Positions 1 through 9,936 of a DNA stretch of 64,000 nucleotides are shown in pieces. The position numbers and the translations under genes were made by a program. This DNA is from Akkermansiaceae bacterium (GTDB lineage Bacteria; Verrucomicrobiota; Verrucomicrobiia; Verrucomicrobiales; Akkermansiaceae). The notes under the pieces are model-generated. The model made no database searches. It was not told the DNA's origin and worked only from the letters and a program-made list of their open reading frames with translations. The DNA is taken from positions 310,001 to 374,000 of the forward strand of contig JAGYIT010000007.1 of NCBI GenBank assembly GCA_018402445.1, read 5' to 3'. Every line of letters starts with the position of its first letter. Positions within the stretch are counted from its first letter, which is position 1.

Positions 1-1827
1 CCGGGTGACGGCGAAGAAACGTTCGACGCCCTCTCGCGGGATCTTCTGCGTGATTGGTGCGATGGCATGCTGGCGGTGCGGATCCACGCCCCGGGCGATC
101 CCGCCCGGCATGGCGCTCTCGATTGCCCGGGCTGCAATTTCATCCACGGCCGCTGCATGGACGCGGTGTATCCGTTCCTGCACATGGCGAAGGTGACGGG
201 CGATGAAAAATTCCTTGCCGCCGGCATCGACGTCTTCGAATGGTCGGGAAACGTCTCGCTTCCAAGCGGTGCATGGACGAACGACCTGAACCCGAAATCC
301 TGGCAAGGCACCACACTCTTCGGTGCCATCGCGCTGGCCGAGACTTTGCACCACCACGGCGACCTGCTCGACGTCAATACCCGCAGTCGCTGGTTTGAGC
401 GGCTCGGTCGTGCCGCCGATTTCATCTACGCAACCATCGACCGGATGGAATACGCCAATATCAACTACGGCTGCACCGCCATTTTCGGCATGCATCTGCT
501 CGGCAAGATGCTCGACCGCCCGCAATACCTCGAACGCAGCCGCCAACTCGCCGCCGCGCTCGACACCTACATCACCGAACCCAGCAGGCTGCTCGTCGGC
601 GAGGGGAAACCCGCCACCAAAACCAGCCCGCGCGGATGCCGACCCGTGGACCTCGCCTACAATGTCGAAGAATCGCTGCCTGCCATGACCATGGCCGCGC
701 TGGCCATCGGCGACGAAAAACTCGCCGCAACCGTCCGCCGCATGTTGATATCCCACCTCGACTTCATGCTTCCCGATGGCGCGTGGGACAACAGCTTCGG
801 CACCCGCCAGGCAAAGTGGACGTATTACGGCAGCCGCACCAGCGACGGCTGCCAGCCAGGATACGCGCTCATGGCCGACCACCACCCGGCATTCGCCACC
901 GCCGTGATCGAAAACACCCGGCTGATGCGCCGCTGCACCGTCAACGGCCTGCTCGCCGGAGGGCCGCACTTGCCCAGCGCTGGCATGAAACCCTGCGTCC
1001 ACCACACCTTCACCCACGCCAAGGCGCTTGCCGTCGTGCGCGACCACGAGGGACTGGCTCAAAAAATCCGCCGCACCGCGCCGCTGCCCCGAGCCGTGGC
1101 CGACGGCATCCGCCATTACCCGGAGATCAACACATGGCTGGCGGCCCGCGGGCCATGGCGCGCCACCATCACCGCCTCCGACTGGCTCTACCACAAGAAC
1201 GTCCGCCAGCCGACCGGCGGCTGCATTTCCCTGCTCTGGCACGAGCAGGTCGGCCCGCTTCTCGCCGGCAGCATGCCCCGCTACGTCACCGTCGAGCCGC
1301 ACAACATGCAGGTCCATCCGCATCCGGGCGACCATCCGCTCACGCCACGCGTCGAACTCCGCCTCGGCAACACCTGGTTCACCCAGCTCTTCGACCTCGC
1401 CGCCGAGGTCAAACACACCGATGCCGATGGCCGTTTGAGCTTCGAGGTCGCCACCCGCCTGTTGGACGAGCCCGGCAATCCCCCGCCGAATGGCCGCCCC
1501 GAATGCGCGCTCGCCTACCACTTCGACCCCGAATCCGCGTCCCTCACCGCAAGCGCTCCCGGAGTCGGCATCGGATCGGCGCGCCCCCGCCTCATGCTCC
1601 CCCTCATTTCACCCACCGGCGAAAAAGTCACCCGGATCTCCGCCAATCGCATCGAAATCCGCAAACCCGGCGGCACCCTCGTCGTCGAAACCAACGCCCC
1701 GCTGGAAATCGAAGACCTCGGCCGCCCGCGCATCTTCAACCTTGTCCCCGGCTTCGAAGCCATACCCCTCTTCGCGGAAATCCCGGCGGACGCACCACTC
1801 ATCTGCCGCATCCGTGTGTTGACATGA
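1..1827 (+). CDS. alpha/alpha-barrel carbohydrate-enzyme-like protein, 5' end outside window
   Basis: The reading frame is open from the first base, so the true start lies upstream. About 608 residues are visible. The first two thirds are helical with many Trp, His and Tyr residues and repeated ALAETL/AALAIGDEKL-type helices, as in (alpha/alpha)6 barrels of glycosidases and polysaccharide lyases. The last third looks beta-rich, with alternating charged and hydrophobic residues. I recognise no family-specific catalytic motif. The next genes encode a beta-helix protein and a GH3 remnant on the same strand, so a role in polysaccharide breakdown is likely, but this is inferred from context. The GH or PL family is not assigned. 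Confidence 0.6.
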   Translation, partial: PGDGEETFDALSRDLLRDWCDGMLAVRIHAPGDPARHGALDCPGCNFIHGRCMDAVYPFLHMAKVTGDEKFLAAGIDVFEWSGNVSLPSGAWTNDLNPKSWQGTTLFGAIALAETLHHHGDLLDVNTRSRWFERLGRAADFIYATIDRMEYANINYGCTAIFGMHLLGKMLDRPQYLERSRQLAAALDTYITEPSRLLVGEGKPATKTSPRGCRPVDLAYNVEESLPAMTMAALAIGDEKLAATVRRMLISHLDFMLPDGAWDNSFGTRQAKWTYYGSRTSDGCQPGYALMADHHPAFATAVIENTRLMRRCTVNGLLAGGPHLPSAGMKPCVHHTFTHAKALAVVRDHEGLAQKIRRTAPLPRAVADGIRHYPEINTWLAARGPWRATITASDWLYHKNVRQPTGGCISLLWHEQVGPLLAGSMPRYVTVEPHNMQVHPHPGDHPLTPRVELRLGNTWFTQLFDLAAEVKHTDADGRLSFEVATRLLDEPGNPPPNGRPECALAYHFDPESASLTASAPGVGIGSARPRLMLPLISPTGEKVTRISANRIEIRKPGGTLVVETNAPLEIEDLGRPRIFNLVPGFEAIPLFAEIPADAPLICRIRVLT

Positions 1828-2079
1828 AAAGCCAGCTCTTCCCCTGTCGACTTCAATGCATCCCTGTGCTGCCCTCCAGCGGCGGTATATGACCGTCGAT
1901 CCGAAAGAGTGGCGAAATTCTCCGCATCCCATCGGCCGCGACGCTCACAGAGCGCCGCTACAATGCGTCTCATCGACCCTATGGTTTTGCAGGGTAGCCG
2001 AAAGCCTCCCGGCCCTGCGAGACTCTCCGAAGATGTCGGGAAACAGGACCGTTCCCGCCGACTCCGGATCTCACCTTCC

Positions 2080-4012
2080 ATGCCCACACGCACCTTCATC
2101 ACCCTGTTCGCCATCGCTCTCCACGGCGTGTTTGGGTCGGCCGCAGCCGCAGCCGCCAGCCGGACCGGAGTTCTTCGTCTCGCCAGCTGGCGACGATTCG
2201 TTTCCCGGAACTCGCGGCAAGCCATGGAAAACCCTCGCCCACGCATCATCGAAGGCCGTGGCGGGAACCACCATTCACCTGATGGACGGGGTCTATCGCG
2301 AAGTCCTCCAAATCGCGCACACGGGGACATCGGAAAAACCAGTCACCTTCACCGCCGCGCGCGGAGCCAAACCCGTCATCAGCGGACTCGACGCACTCGC
2401 ACCAACCCGCACGGCAGCCGACGGCAGCCTCGAAATCCCCGTCACCTGGGATCTGGGAGCGGGACGCAATCAACTTTTCCTCAATGGAGCCCCGCTCACC
2501 GAGGCCAGGCATCCCAATGCGCCGTCCAATAATCCGATGGAACCTGGATGGACCTCAGTGGAATTCGACGGACTCGAGCGTGTTTCGGCGGAGGCATTCC
2601 GAAACCCGCGGCCGGACCACTGGAAGGGCGCTTGGTTTTTCGGCCAGGGGGACAAAGGCTGGGCCGTCCAGTGCGCCCGCGTCCAGTCATCATCCGGCGA
2701 CGCTCTGGTGTTCGATCCGGGAACCCGCTCCTCGCCATGGTTCGGTGTGAACGAAAAAAAAGGCGACCGCCAGAGCAAACACGGTGGCGGTTCGTCCGGC
2801 TACCTGTTCGGCCTCCCTTCGATGCTCGACGCGCCGGGCGAGTGGATCTGGCAGGACCGCGCCGTCCGCTTGATCCTCCCGGCAGGCAAGCCGCCGCGCC
2901 CCGGAGAACTTGAGGCCAAACGACGCGTGTGGACCGTCGATCTGGGCAAGCACGATCACATCGTCATCCGGGGGCTGACTCTGGTGGGCGGCGCGGTCCG
3001 CGTGCAGGGCGATCACAATCTGATAGAAAACTGCAAGCTCCGCCATGCCAGCCATTTCCTCGTTTTCAGCAGGGGCTACAGCCAGGATGGCGGCCTGCCG
3101 GAGGGCGCGGCGATCAGCCTTACCGGAAAAAACAACAAGGTCGCTCATTGCCATGTCTCGATGACCGCCGGCTGCGGCATCCTCGTCCGGGGACAGCACA
3201 ACGAAGTCACCCGCTGCCTCGTCGAAGACATCAATTACGCCGGCACTTACGGTGGCGGAATCACCGTCGCCGGCGGCGATGCCCGCGTCACCTTCAACAC
3301 CGTGCGCCGCACGGGACGCGATTGCATCCACTTCGCCAAGGGCCGTCCCGGCGACCAGATGGGTGCCCGGATCCTCTTCAACGACTGCTCGTTTCCCGGC
3401 CGAATTTGCAAGGATGTGGGCATCCTCTATGTTTTCGGCATGGACGGCAGTTCAGCTGCGAATGCCAAGACCCGCATCGCCTACAACTGGTTTCACAACC
3501 ACCCGGCACCCCGCCCCTCGCCCGGAATCTATCTGGACAACTACACCCGCAACTTCCTCATCGATCACAACGTCGTCTGGAACGTCCCCAATGACGCCGG
3601 AATCCGCGTCAACGGCCCTTCCGCAGACTGCGACATCTATCACAACACGCTGTTCCGCACCCACGGGATCGGCACCTTCACCTACCGCCGTTTCGAGACC
3701 GATAATCCGGAACCCACCTTCTGGACCGGCAAGGATCACTACTCGTTCGACAGCCGCAACAATCTTCATCTCGATGGTGATCCCGCCCTTCAGCTCACCG
3801 CTCCGGACCGGTTCGACTTCACCCTCAAGGCGGGTGCCGCCGCCATCGACGCGGGCAAGATCATTCCCGGGATTGAAACCGAAGTCATCGGCAAGGCGCC
3901 GGATCTGGGTGCCTTCGAGCACGGCGGAGTTCCATGGAAGCCCGGCCATCAAGGCCACCACCCCGGGCAGCCTGTGGTGCTGAAAAAATCAACCCTCGAA
4001 ATTGTCCGTTAG
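2080..4012 (+). CDS. exported right-handed parallel beta-helix protein (DUF1565-like), apparent frameshift near 2131-2160
   Basis: The ATG at 2080 opens a convincing signal peptide (MPTRTFITLFAIALHGVFG) in frame 1. The mature protein continues in frame 2 from about 2150, starting with FFVSPAGDDSFPGT, the typical opening of DUF1565/pectate-lyase-like beta-helix proteins. Repeated beta-helix rungs follow (HIVIRGLTLVGG, NLIENCKL, NKVAHCHV, NEVTRCLVED), with a C-terminal IDAGKIIPGI...DLGAFE segment typical of secreted helices. Removing one G from the GGG at about 2134 joins the two frames cleanly, so I annotate one gene. It probably binds or cleaves a polysaccharide outside the cytoplasm; the activity is not determined. 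The 252 bp upstream hold no recognisable gene. Confidence 0.7.
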
Positions 4013-4021
4013 AACATCCCC

Positions 4022-4645
4022 GTGAAAGCCCTCATCCTCTTTGCCACCATCTCCGGTGTCCATGCTTCCGCCAGCACGGAATTCCTCGCCAGGCCACCTA
4101 CCTCCGGAAATGCCATCTATCAGAACGGGTGGATCGACTTCGACAAGGACGGCGTCAAGTCACCCTTCGAAGACTCCGCCGTGCCGCTCGATCAACGCGT
4201 CGAGGATTTGTTGGGCCGCATGACGGTCGATGAGAAAACCTGCCAGCTTGCCACGCTTTACGGTTACCGCCGCGTCCTCACCGATCCGCTGCCCACCCCG
4301 GAGTGGAAGACCCGTGTCTGGAAGGACGGCATCGCCAACATCGATGAAATGCACCAACCCCCTTTTCCCCGCCCTCCGGTCTGGCCACCGGCTCTTTCAA
4401 CGGCCTTCACACAAAAAGCCACGCAGCCGCAGATCGCCCTCCGCAGCGGCGTCTGGGTTTATCTTCCCGGGCAAGGCTCCTTCAGCAATTGGTTCGGAAC
4501 AGTTTATACTCCAAACGGCAGCTTAAGCACAGATAGTAGCTTTTTAATCGGTTCGTTTCTCAGCGGAGGTGGGCATAGCCTTCAAAAAAGCACGGTAGTG
4601 CACGTGGTTCCCGACTATTTCGCTACGAATTCGCCAAGCGAATAG
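4022..4645 (+). pseudogene. truncated GH3 beta-glucosidase-like gene with unrelated tail
   Basis: A GTG start 9 nt after the preceding stop gives a signal-peptide-like N-terminus (MKALILFATISGVHASAS). A stretch typical of GH3 N-termini follows (SPFEDSAVPLDQRVEDLLGRM, then TVDEKTCQL). Homology stops at about DEMHQ (near 4355), after roughly 110 residues, whereas GH3 enzymes have over 600. The rest of the frame is unlike GH3: the segment QIALRSGVWVYLPGQGS resembles sulfatase C-termini (weak), and from about 4480 the sequence is visibly richer in A and T and ends in low-quality coding sequence. The catalytic barrel is absent, so the product cannot be an active GH3. The 145 bp after the stop, up to 4790, hold no gene. 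Confidence 0.65.
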
Positions 4646-4790
4646 CATAATTTCTGGTCGGTCAAAATTCTCCTCCTCTTCCCTGCTACTCCGACAAGCA
4701 TCTCACTGAGGGGAGGTGCTTTAGAATCGCCGCGCCTCCTAGTTACTCGGCATGACCGCCGCGGATGTCGTCGCGGTGGCGCAGTGAGTT

Positions 4791-5501
4791 TCACTCCACG
4801 GGAAAAGTGATGCCGTGGTAGTCGATCCGCCCGAAACGCGGATCGGCGCTGAACAGGCAGATTTCACGGCGTGTGGGCATCATCGCGATGGTGGATGCGC
4901 TGATGAGTTCCCACTCCTTTTTCCCGGGGATCCGATAATGGTAGGAGATGGGCGTGCTGGTAGGCTGCGTGAGTCCGGGCGTGTTGTGTATGTGCAGCCC
5001 GGCAGGCTTGATGGTCAGTTTGGACGCGCCGAGCTGGATGCCTATGTCCGCATTGGTCAGGTTCATGAAGAGCCAATCGCCTCCCTTGAATCCGGCCAGA
5101 TCTTGGACTTTCGCATTGAAAACGAGATCTCCCTGCGGTTTGGGGAGCGGCATGAGGATGATGAGCGCCTTGCCCACCCCCTCGGCGACCTGTGCCTGTC
5201 CCAAGATCCGGTAGGCGACCTGGGCGGCGTCTTTGGGATCCGCTTCCTCCCGCACCACACGCAGGATCCCATCGCCCGGGATTTTGACCGGCTGGCTGAC
5301 CGAGCGCTTGGAAAGGGTGACCTCGATGATGTCCTTGCCCGACATCACCTTGATGGGGTTCTCCACGCCTTCCGGTAAAGCGGTGTAGATGAACCATGCA
5401 GTCCGTCCTGACGCCTTGCGCGGGTCTTCCTTTTCTTCCTCGGCGGATAGCGGGACAACCGCGCAAAGCAGGAAATGGATGGCGAGGAGGGCTTTTCTCA
5501 T
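4791..5501 (-). CDS. small exported protein of the Verru_Chthon unit, copy 1
   Basis: I place the start at 5501 because MRKALLAIHFLLCAVVPLSA is a good signal peptide and the ATGA overlaps the stop of the upstream Verru_Chthon-like gene by 4 bases, implying translational coupling. The mature protein (about 215 residues) looks all-beta and cytoplasm-external. It keeps the layout of the product of 9251-9925: a phrase of the form SGKDIIEVTL, an ILMPLPKPQGDLVF strand, a LFMNLTNADIGIQLG segment and an I(D/T)Y(H/R) strand at the C-terminus. The two are therefore paralogues from a duplicated two-gene unit. The function is unknown; partnership with the preceding prepilin-like protein is inferred from order and coupling. 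Confidence 0.7.
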   Translation of the reverse strand: MRKALLAIHFLLCAVVPLSAEEEKEDPRKASGRTAWFIYTALPEGVENPIKVMSGKDIIEVTLSKRSVSQPVKIPGDGILRVVREEADPKDAAQVAYRILGQAQVAEGVGKALIILMPLPKPQGDLVFNAKVQDLAGFKGGDWLFMNLTNADIGIQLGASKLTIKPAGLHIHNTPGLTQPTSTPISYHYRIPGKKEWELISASTIAMMPTRREICLFSADPRFGRIDYHGITFPVE

Positions 5502-8500
5502 GGGGATGGGGTGAGCTGAATCTCCGGGGCGCTGAGCCAGCGGAAGCTTTCGATCACGAACTTGCGCCCGAACAGGCGGTTCGTGGAGGTCAGGGCGGCG
5601 TTGTCGGAAAATACTCCGGACGCGCTCATTTCGCGGGCGGGCACCGTGGCGTCGTTGGCCGTATCGCAATACTCCGGCATGCGCTGCACCACCGCCTCGC
5701 ACCATGCGCGGGCGATCACATTGCCTGCCGCATCGAGCGAATCCCCGTAGGCGCGGATGCGGAAGGTGTCGTCGCGCACGGAAAGGGTGTTGGCGATGGG
5801 TTTGAGAAGGTCCGACTGGATCACGTATCCGGGGATGCCCGCGAAACGGGATCCCGCCGCCGCCTCGGGGGTGGAGAAGGCATGGTCGCCGAGGTCTCCG
5901 GCTTTCATCATGAAGTCAGAGCCATTCTTGAAATTGTAATTGATCGAGCCCGATTCGGGCTTCGCATCGTCGTAGTCGATCGCGCTCTGCACGGCACCCA
6001 TGGTGCCCAGGGCGTCGTTGGAGAGCCGACGGTTGACGAACTCCGCGAAGTTCAGGAACGGCCCGCGCGCTTTCACCTGCTTCACGCACTCCTCGGCGAG
6101 TTTCCTGAGCTGGGCGTCGTCCAGGAAGCGCACGCCGCTCCAGCCCGCCGCGCCGTCCGGCATGGTCACGCCTTTGGCCGGATTTTCCATTTCCTTGTCG
6201 GACACCTCGGTGTCGAAGCGGGACAGGCCGATGCGTTTGCCGGATGGGACATCGATCTTGCGGAGCGCACCGCTGTTGTCGCGATAGACCAGTTGCCGCT
6301 CGCGGATTCCGGCGAACAGGGCCTGCCAGGCGGCGACAGAGGTGCTGTTGACGTTGAACATGCCCTCGACCATCAGATGTCTCGCCGCCTTGAGGTAACC
6401 GTCCGCCGCCTGGAGATCGGCTTTCACCTGCGCCGATGAACGGTTGCCCGCTTCGTACCGGTAGCGTGAGTTCGCAAGCTCTCCCCCCGCAACCAGGCGG
6501 TCGAGGTTTTCGTTCAGGCTACGCGCCGCGCTTGCACCCGGCCGCGTTTGGTCCGCCAGCGAGGAAACGAAGTAATCGTCCCACAATGCATCGTTGAGGA
6601 GGAACACGTGATCCCAGTAGTCGCAGAAGATCTTGTTGTCGTTGTAGTTGATGTTGTCCAAGGGGAGCGATCGGTTGCCTGGATCCGAGCTGACGGAGTT
6701 ATTGAAGTATTGGTAGATGCCGGTGCGGGGCAGCATCGGGTGCATGAAGGAGTTGCCGATACCCGGGCCGGTGACCCCGCTTTGGTAGGCCAGGGTCTTG
6801 ACCACGCTGAAGGCATAGGAAGCCCTGCTGGTGTTGTTGCCGCCTACGCTTTCTATGCTCAGTGAGGAGTTCATCTGGCGGGGATCGCCCCAGCCCGGAT
6901 TGATCCGCATGCCCGAAAATCCCGCCAGGCCGGCGACCGGCGCCGTGGGTAATTCCAGGGCCGGTGCAGCGGTCACTTTTTCGAACGGGTTCGATCCCGA
7001 GCCGAGGAAGGCGTTGCCGCCCAAATGCCCGACCACCTTGGGCATCTCCGCGGCGGACATCGGGCCGAAGTTCATCACATAGGGGTTGTCCACCCGCTGC
7101 GTGTGGGCGATCGTGTCGTTTTCCGAGATGTAGAGATTGCTCCCGAAATAGAAAGGCGGCGACTGGATCCAGTTGCGGGAACGCCAATCCTTCGCCCAGG
7201 TGATGCTTTCGTAATCGAATTCCGACAATCCCTTGATGACGAGCTGCGCGTAGGCGACGGGAACGGGATTCCTGTCGGAGTAGACCCAGCGGGCGATCTC
7301 GCCGGGGCCGGAAGGGGTCATCGAGGTGTAGGTTTGGGCAAGGTTGAACCAATCGATCTGATACATCACGGGGTAGTTCCAGTTGAAGGCAAGGCCGCGA
7401 TCCGATCCCGCAGGGAGCCAGAAGGGGGTGTGGCATAGCGATCCCGGCGTATTTCCGTAGCTGACGTTTCCGCCCCAATAGGAGTGGCTGAACACCACCT
7501 TCACTCCGGTGTTTTCGGATTCGTTGCGAACGGCCAGTTGCAGACGGTCGCCGCCGTAAGCCAGGGGGTTGAAGCCGGGGGACAGGCTCAAGGGCGCTCT
7601 CTGGCCTCCGGTCTGCGGGCCGATGGTGGGGTGGGAAAACAGCCGGATCTCGCCGGGCTTGAATATGATATCCGAGCCGTTTCCGGAGCGCAGGAACGAG
7701 TGGGCGTTCCCTGTGGAGAGAAGACCCGGGGTAGGGCCTCTGGGGGGTGTTTCCCAAAAAGAGCTGCGACCCCATCGGCAGCACCTGGTAGGTCGAGCTG
7801 AGGCAGCCGAGGGCATTGTCGGGGATGCGCAGCTCGACGTTGTAGGGATTCCAATAGGTGTAAACGGGCGTGTAAACCAAGTAGAGGCGGTAGCGCAGAT
7901 CGGTCGTGCTGGCAGGATTCACCCGCTCGCTCATCAGGCTGTAAATGAAGGTCAGCTTGGCGAGAACGGGAAGGCGGTGGTAGGCGTTATCGCCGAGCCA
8001 TTGGCCCACGTTGGTCCGGTCACGGTATAGCAAGGGGATTTGCACGTCGGAATAAGGCTGCGAACCCGACCATTGGAGCGCACCGGAGGCACCCGTGCTG
8101 ACACCGGCACCCGGCGAGGCCGCATCGCTGTTGTTGCGGTACATCCGGTAAAAATGCCGCATGTTTGTCCATGAGGCGAAATGGCGGTTCGTTACCTTGG
8201 GGGCTTTCGAAAGCAGATCCGGACTCATCGGGCGGATCGAAGGCTCCAGTCCCATGCCCGCAGTGTATTTGTAGGGCGCGGGCAGGGAGCTGTTGTCTTT
8301 TTCGAAAAGCAGGCTGAGGTCTTTTCTGAGATGACCGGTTCGCACGCTGGCAAGAACGCCGCAGCTGCGGTTGGTGAGGTCGAAAAAATGGCTCTGCACC
8401 TTCACTCCGTCGAGTTGCGCGGCGCGGAGGGTGTCGTAGGAGGCCAGTTTCTCGCCGATCAGGGCATTTGTATCGAGCGCACCGAGTCCAGGGAGTGCGC

Positions 8501-9251
8501 CGACACCCACTTCCGCCGTGTCGCCTTGGGAGGCTTGCCATTGGTCGGACGCAAGGTCGCGGGGCGTTTTCGCGCGGTCGATGATGGCCTTGTGATTCTC
8601 GGGGCTGATCCACCATGCGTTCCTGCCTTTCGCGCCGACGCGGGTCAGATACGCGCGGGTGACCTGCTCGGGCTGGCTCGATGCGAGGTCTTTTCCCAAA
8701 CTTCCATCTCCGACCAGCACCACGGAGTTGGTGTCGTCCCAGCCACTGAGCGAGTCCGCCGCATTCACGTTGGATTCACTGCCCGGGGGCATGGAAAGCA
8801 GCCACCTGCGGAACATTCTATCGCGCTTCGGCGTGTAGGTTTCGCTGATCGGGAACGGGCTTTTTCCCGGCGGCGCGTATTCGGCGTTCAGCCAGTTTCC
8901 CCACGAATCATAGCTGGCAAGCCAGCGCGGCTGCGCGACGCCGTCGGGTGCTTCGGACTCCGGGTTCTGGTCGAAAATCGCGGCCTCCGCGCTGATCCGC
9001 ATGTCCGGCCCCATTTCCTTCTGCAGTTCCCCGATGGCGATCATCATCGCGAGCCGCGCGTTCGCACGAGCCTCGGCCTGGGCGTTGCCTTGCGACGAGG
9101 AACGCAGCGAGACGGCGGAGAGGCTCAGCAAACCCACCGCCAGCAAGGTGAGCAGCACCATCAGGGTAAGGGTCGCCACCAGCGCGAATCCTTTTTCCGT
9201 ATCCCTGATCAGGCGGAGCGGGGAGGCGAAGGAATGTTGCGAAGAATCCAT
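5498..9251 (-). CDS. Verru_Chthon cassette protein A-like, prepilin-type N-terminus, copy 1; apparent frameshift near 7742
   Basis: The start at 9251 (TGATG overlap with the previous gene) gives a prepilin-like leader: basic residues, then GFALVATLTLMVLLTLLAVG as a single membrane helix, then SLRSSSQGNAQAEARANARLA. This is the hallmark of the long Verru_Chthon A proteins (TIGR02600-type). About 1,250 residues in total. The N-terminal frame ends in coherent sequence at LFLGNT near 7750; coherent sequence resumes one base later in the next frame at LLSTGNAHSFLRSG. Shortening the six-base G run at 7742-7747 by one joins them, so a sequencing indel is likely. The C-terminus has the family's NVNSTSVAAWQALF and GPFLNFAEFVNRR segments and VIARAWCEAVVQRMPEY near the end. 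The assembly it serves is unknown. Confidence 0.75.
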
Positions 9252-9925
9252 CAGGAATCCGGTTTTGGTGGTTCCACAAACTCATCGACCGCACGATACG
9301 TGATCCTCCCTTTGACCGGTTCCACATAGAAAAAAACGTAATAGCGTGTCTGCACGCTCTTCGGCCATTTCATCGTCTTGATCATGCGGTTTCCCTCCGC
9401 CTCCTTTACCCCGAGACCGACCCGGTAGAAGCGCTCTTCGCCACCCCGCGGCGTCACCACCGTGCTCTTTCCCGGATTCAGCTCGAACTTCGCCGATCCC
9501 AGGAATCCCAGCACGGGTTTGTTCGCCAGGTTGAAAAAGCGAACGTCGCCCGCCCGGAAGCCCGGATCGTTGGCGGGCAACACCACAGGCGAAAAGCCGG
9601 GCTTGCCTGGATTCAGGAGCAGCAGGCAGATGAAATCCTTGCCCTCTTCCGGGAGTTTCACGGTCGCCAGCGAGGCACCCTTCGTCACCGACCAGACGCT
9701 GAAAACACGCGAAGGCGGCTCCTGCGCCGGGGAGAGGTTGTTCATCGGCAGATCGAAGGGGGCGGAGCGTGTCTCCGCGTTCGCCAGCGCCACCTGGCCC
9801 AGGTCATTCGGAACAGCCTGCGCCAGGAACCTTACCTCCACGCCTTCCGCGCCCTTGGGTTCGGCGGCGGAAACCACGCCGGTCATCACAACCGCCGGGA
9901 TAACCCTCAACATCGTTCGCAACAT
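9251..9925 (-). CDS. small exported protein of the Verru_Chthon unit, copy 2
   Basis: ATG at 9925, 11 nt after the stop of the upstream Verru_Chthon-like gene, gives the leader MLRTMLRVIPAVVMTGVVSA. The mature protein of about 205 residues is beta-rich and parallels the product of 4791-5501: an SVWSVTKGASLATVKL strand, an ICLLLLNPGKPG segment, then VRFFNLANKPVLGFLG and a final RITYRAVDEF. Its TGA overlaps the ATG of the next gene (9251), so the four minus-strand genes form one operon arranged A-like, exported, A-like, exported. No enzymatic motif is visible. An accessory role with the prepilin-like proteins is inferred from context only. Confidence 0.7.
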   Translation of the reverse strand: MLRTMLRVIPAVVMTGVVSAAEPKGAEGVEVRFLAQAVPNDLGQVALANAETRSAPFDLPMNNLSPAQEPPSRVFSVWSVTKGASLATVKLPEEGKDFICLLLLNPGKPGFSPVVLPANDPGFRAGDVRFFNLANKPVLGFLGSAKFELNPGKSTVVTPRGGEERFYRVGLGVKEAEGNRMIKTMKWPKSVQTRYYVFFYVEPVKGRITYRAVDEFVEPPKPDS

Positions 9926-9936
9926 AAGTCTCACAA

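Noticed and set aside
4480..4790. Integron attC-like or insertion-sequence end in the lower-GC stretch
   Set aside because: No paired core sites, no integrase or transposase and no target duplication were found.
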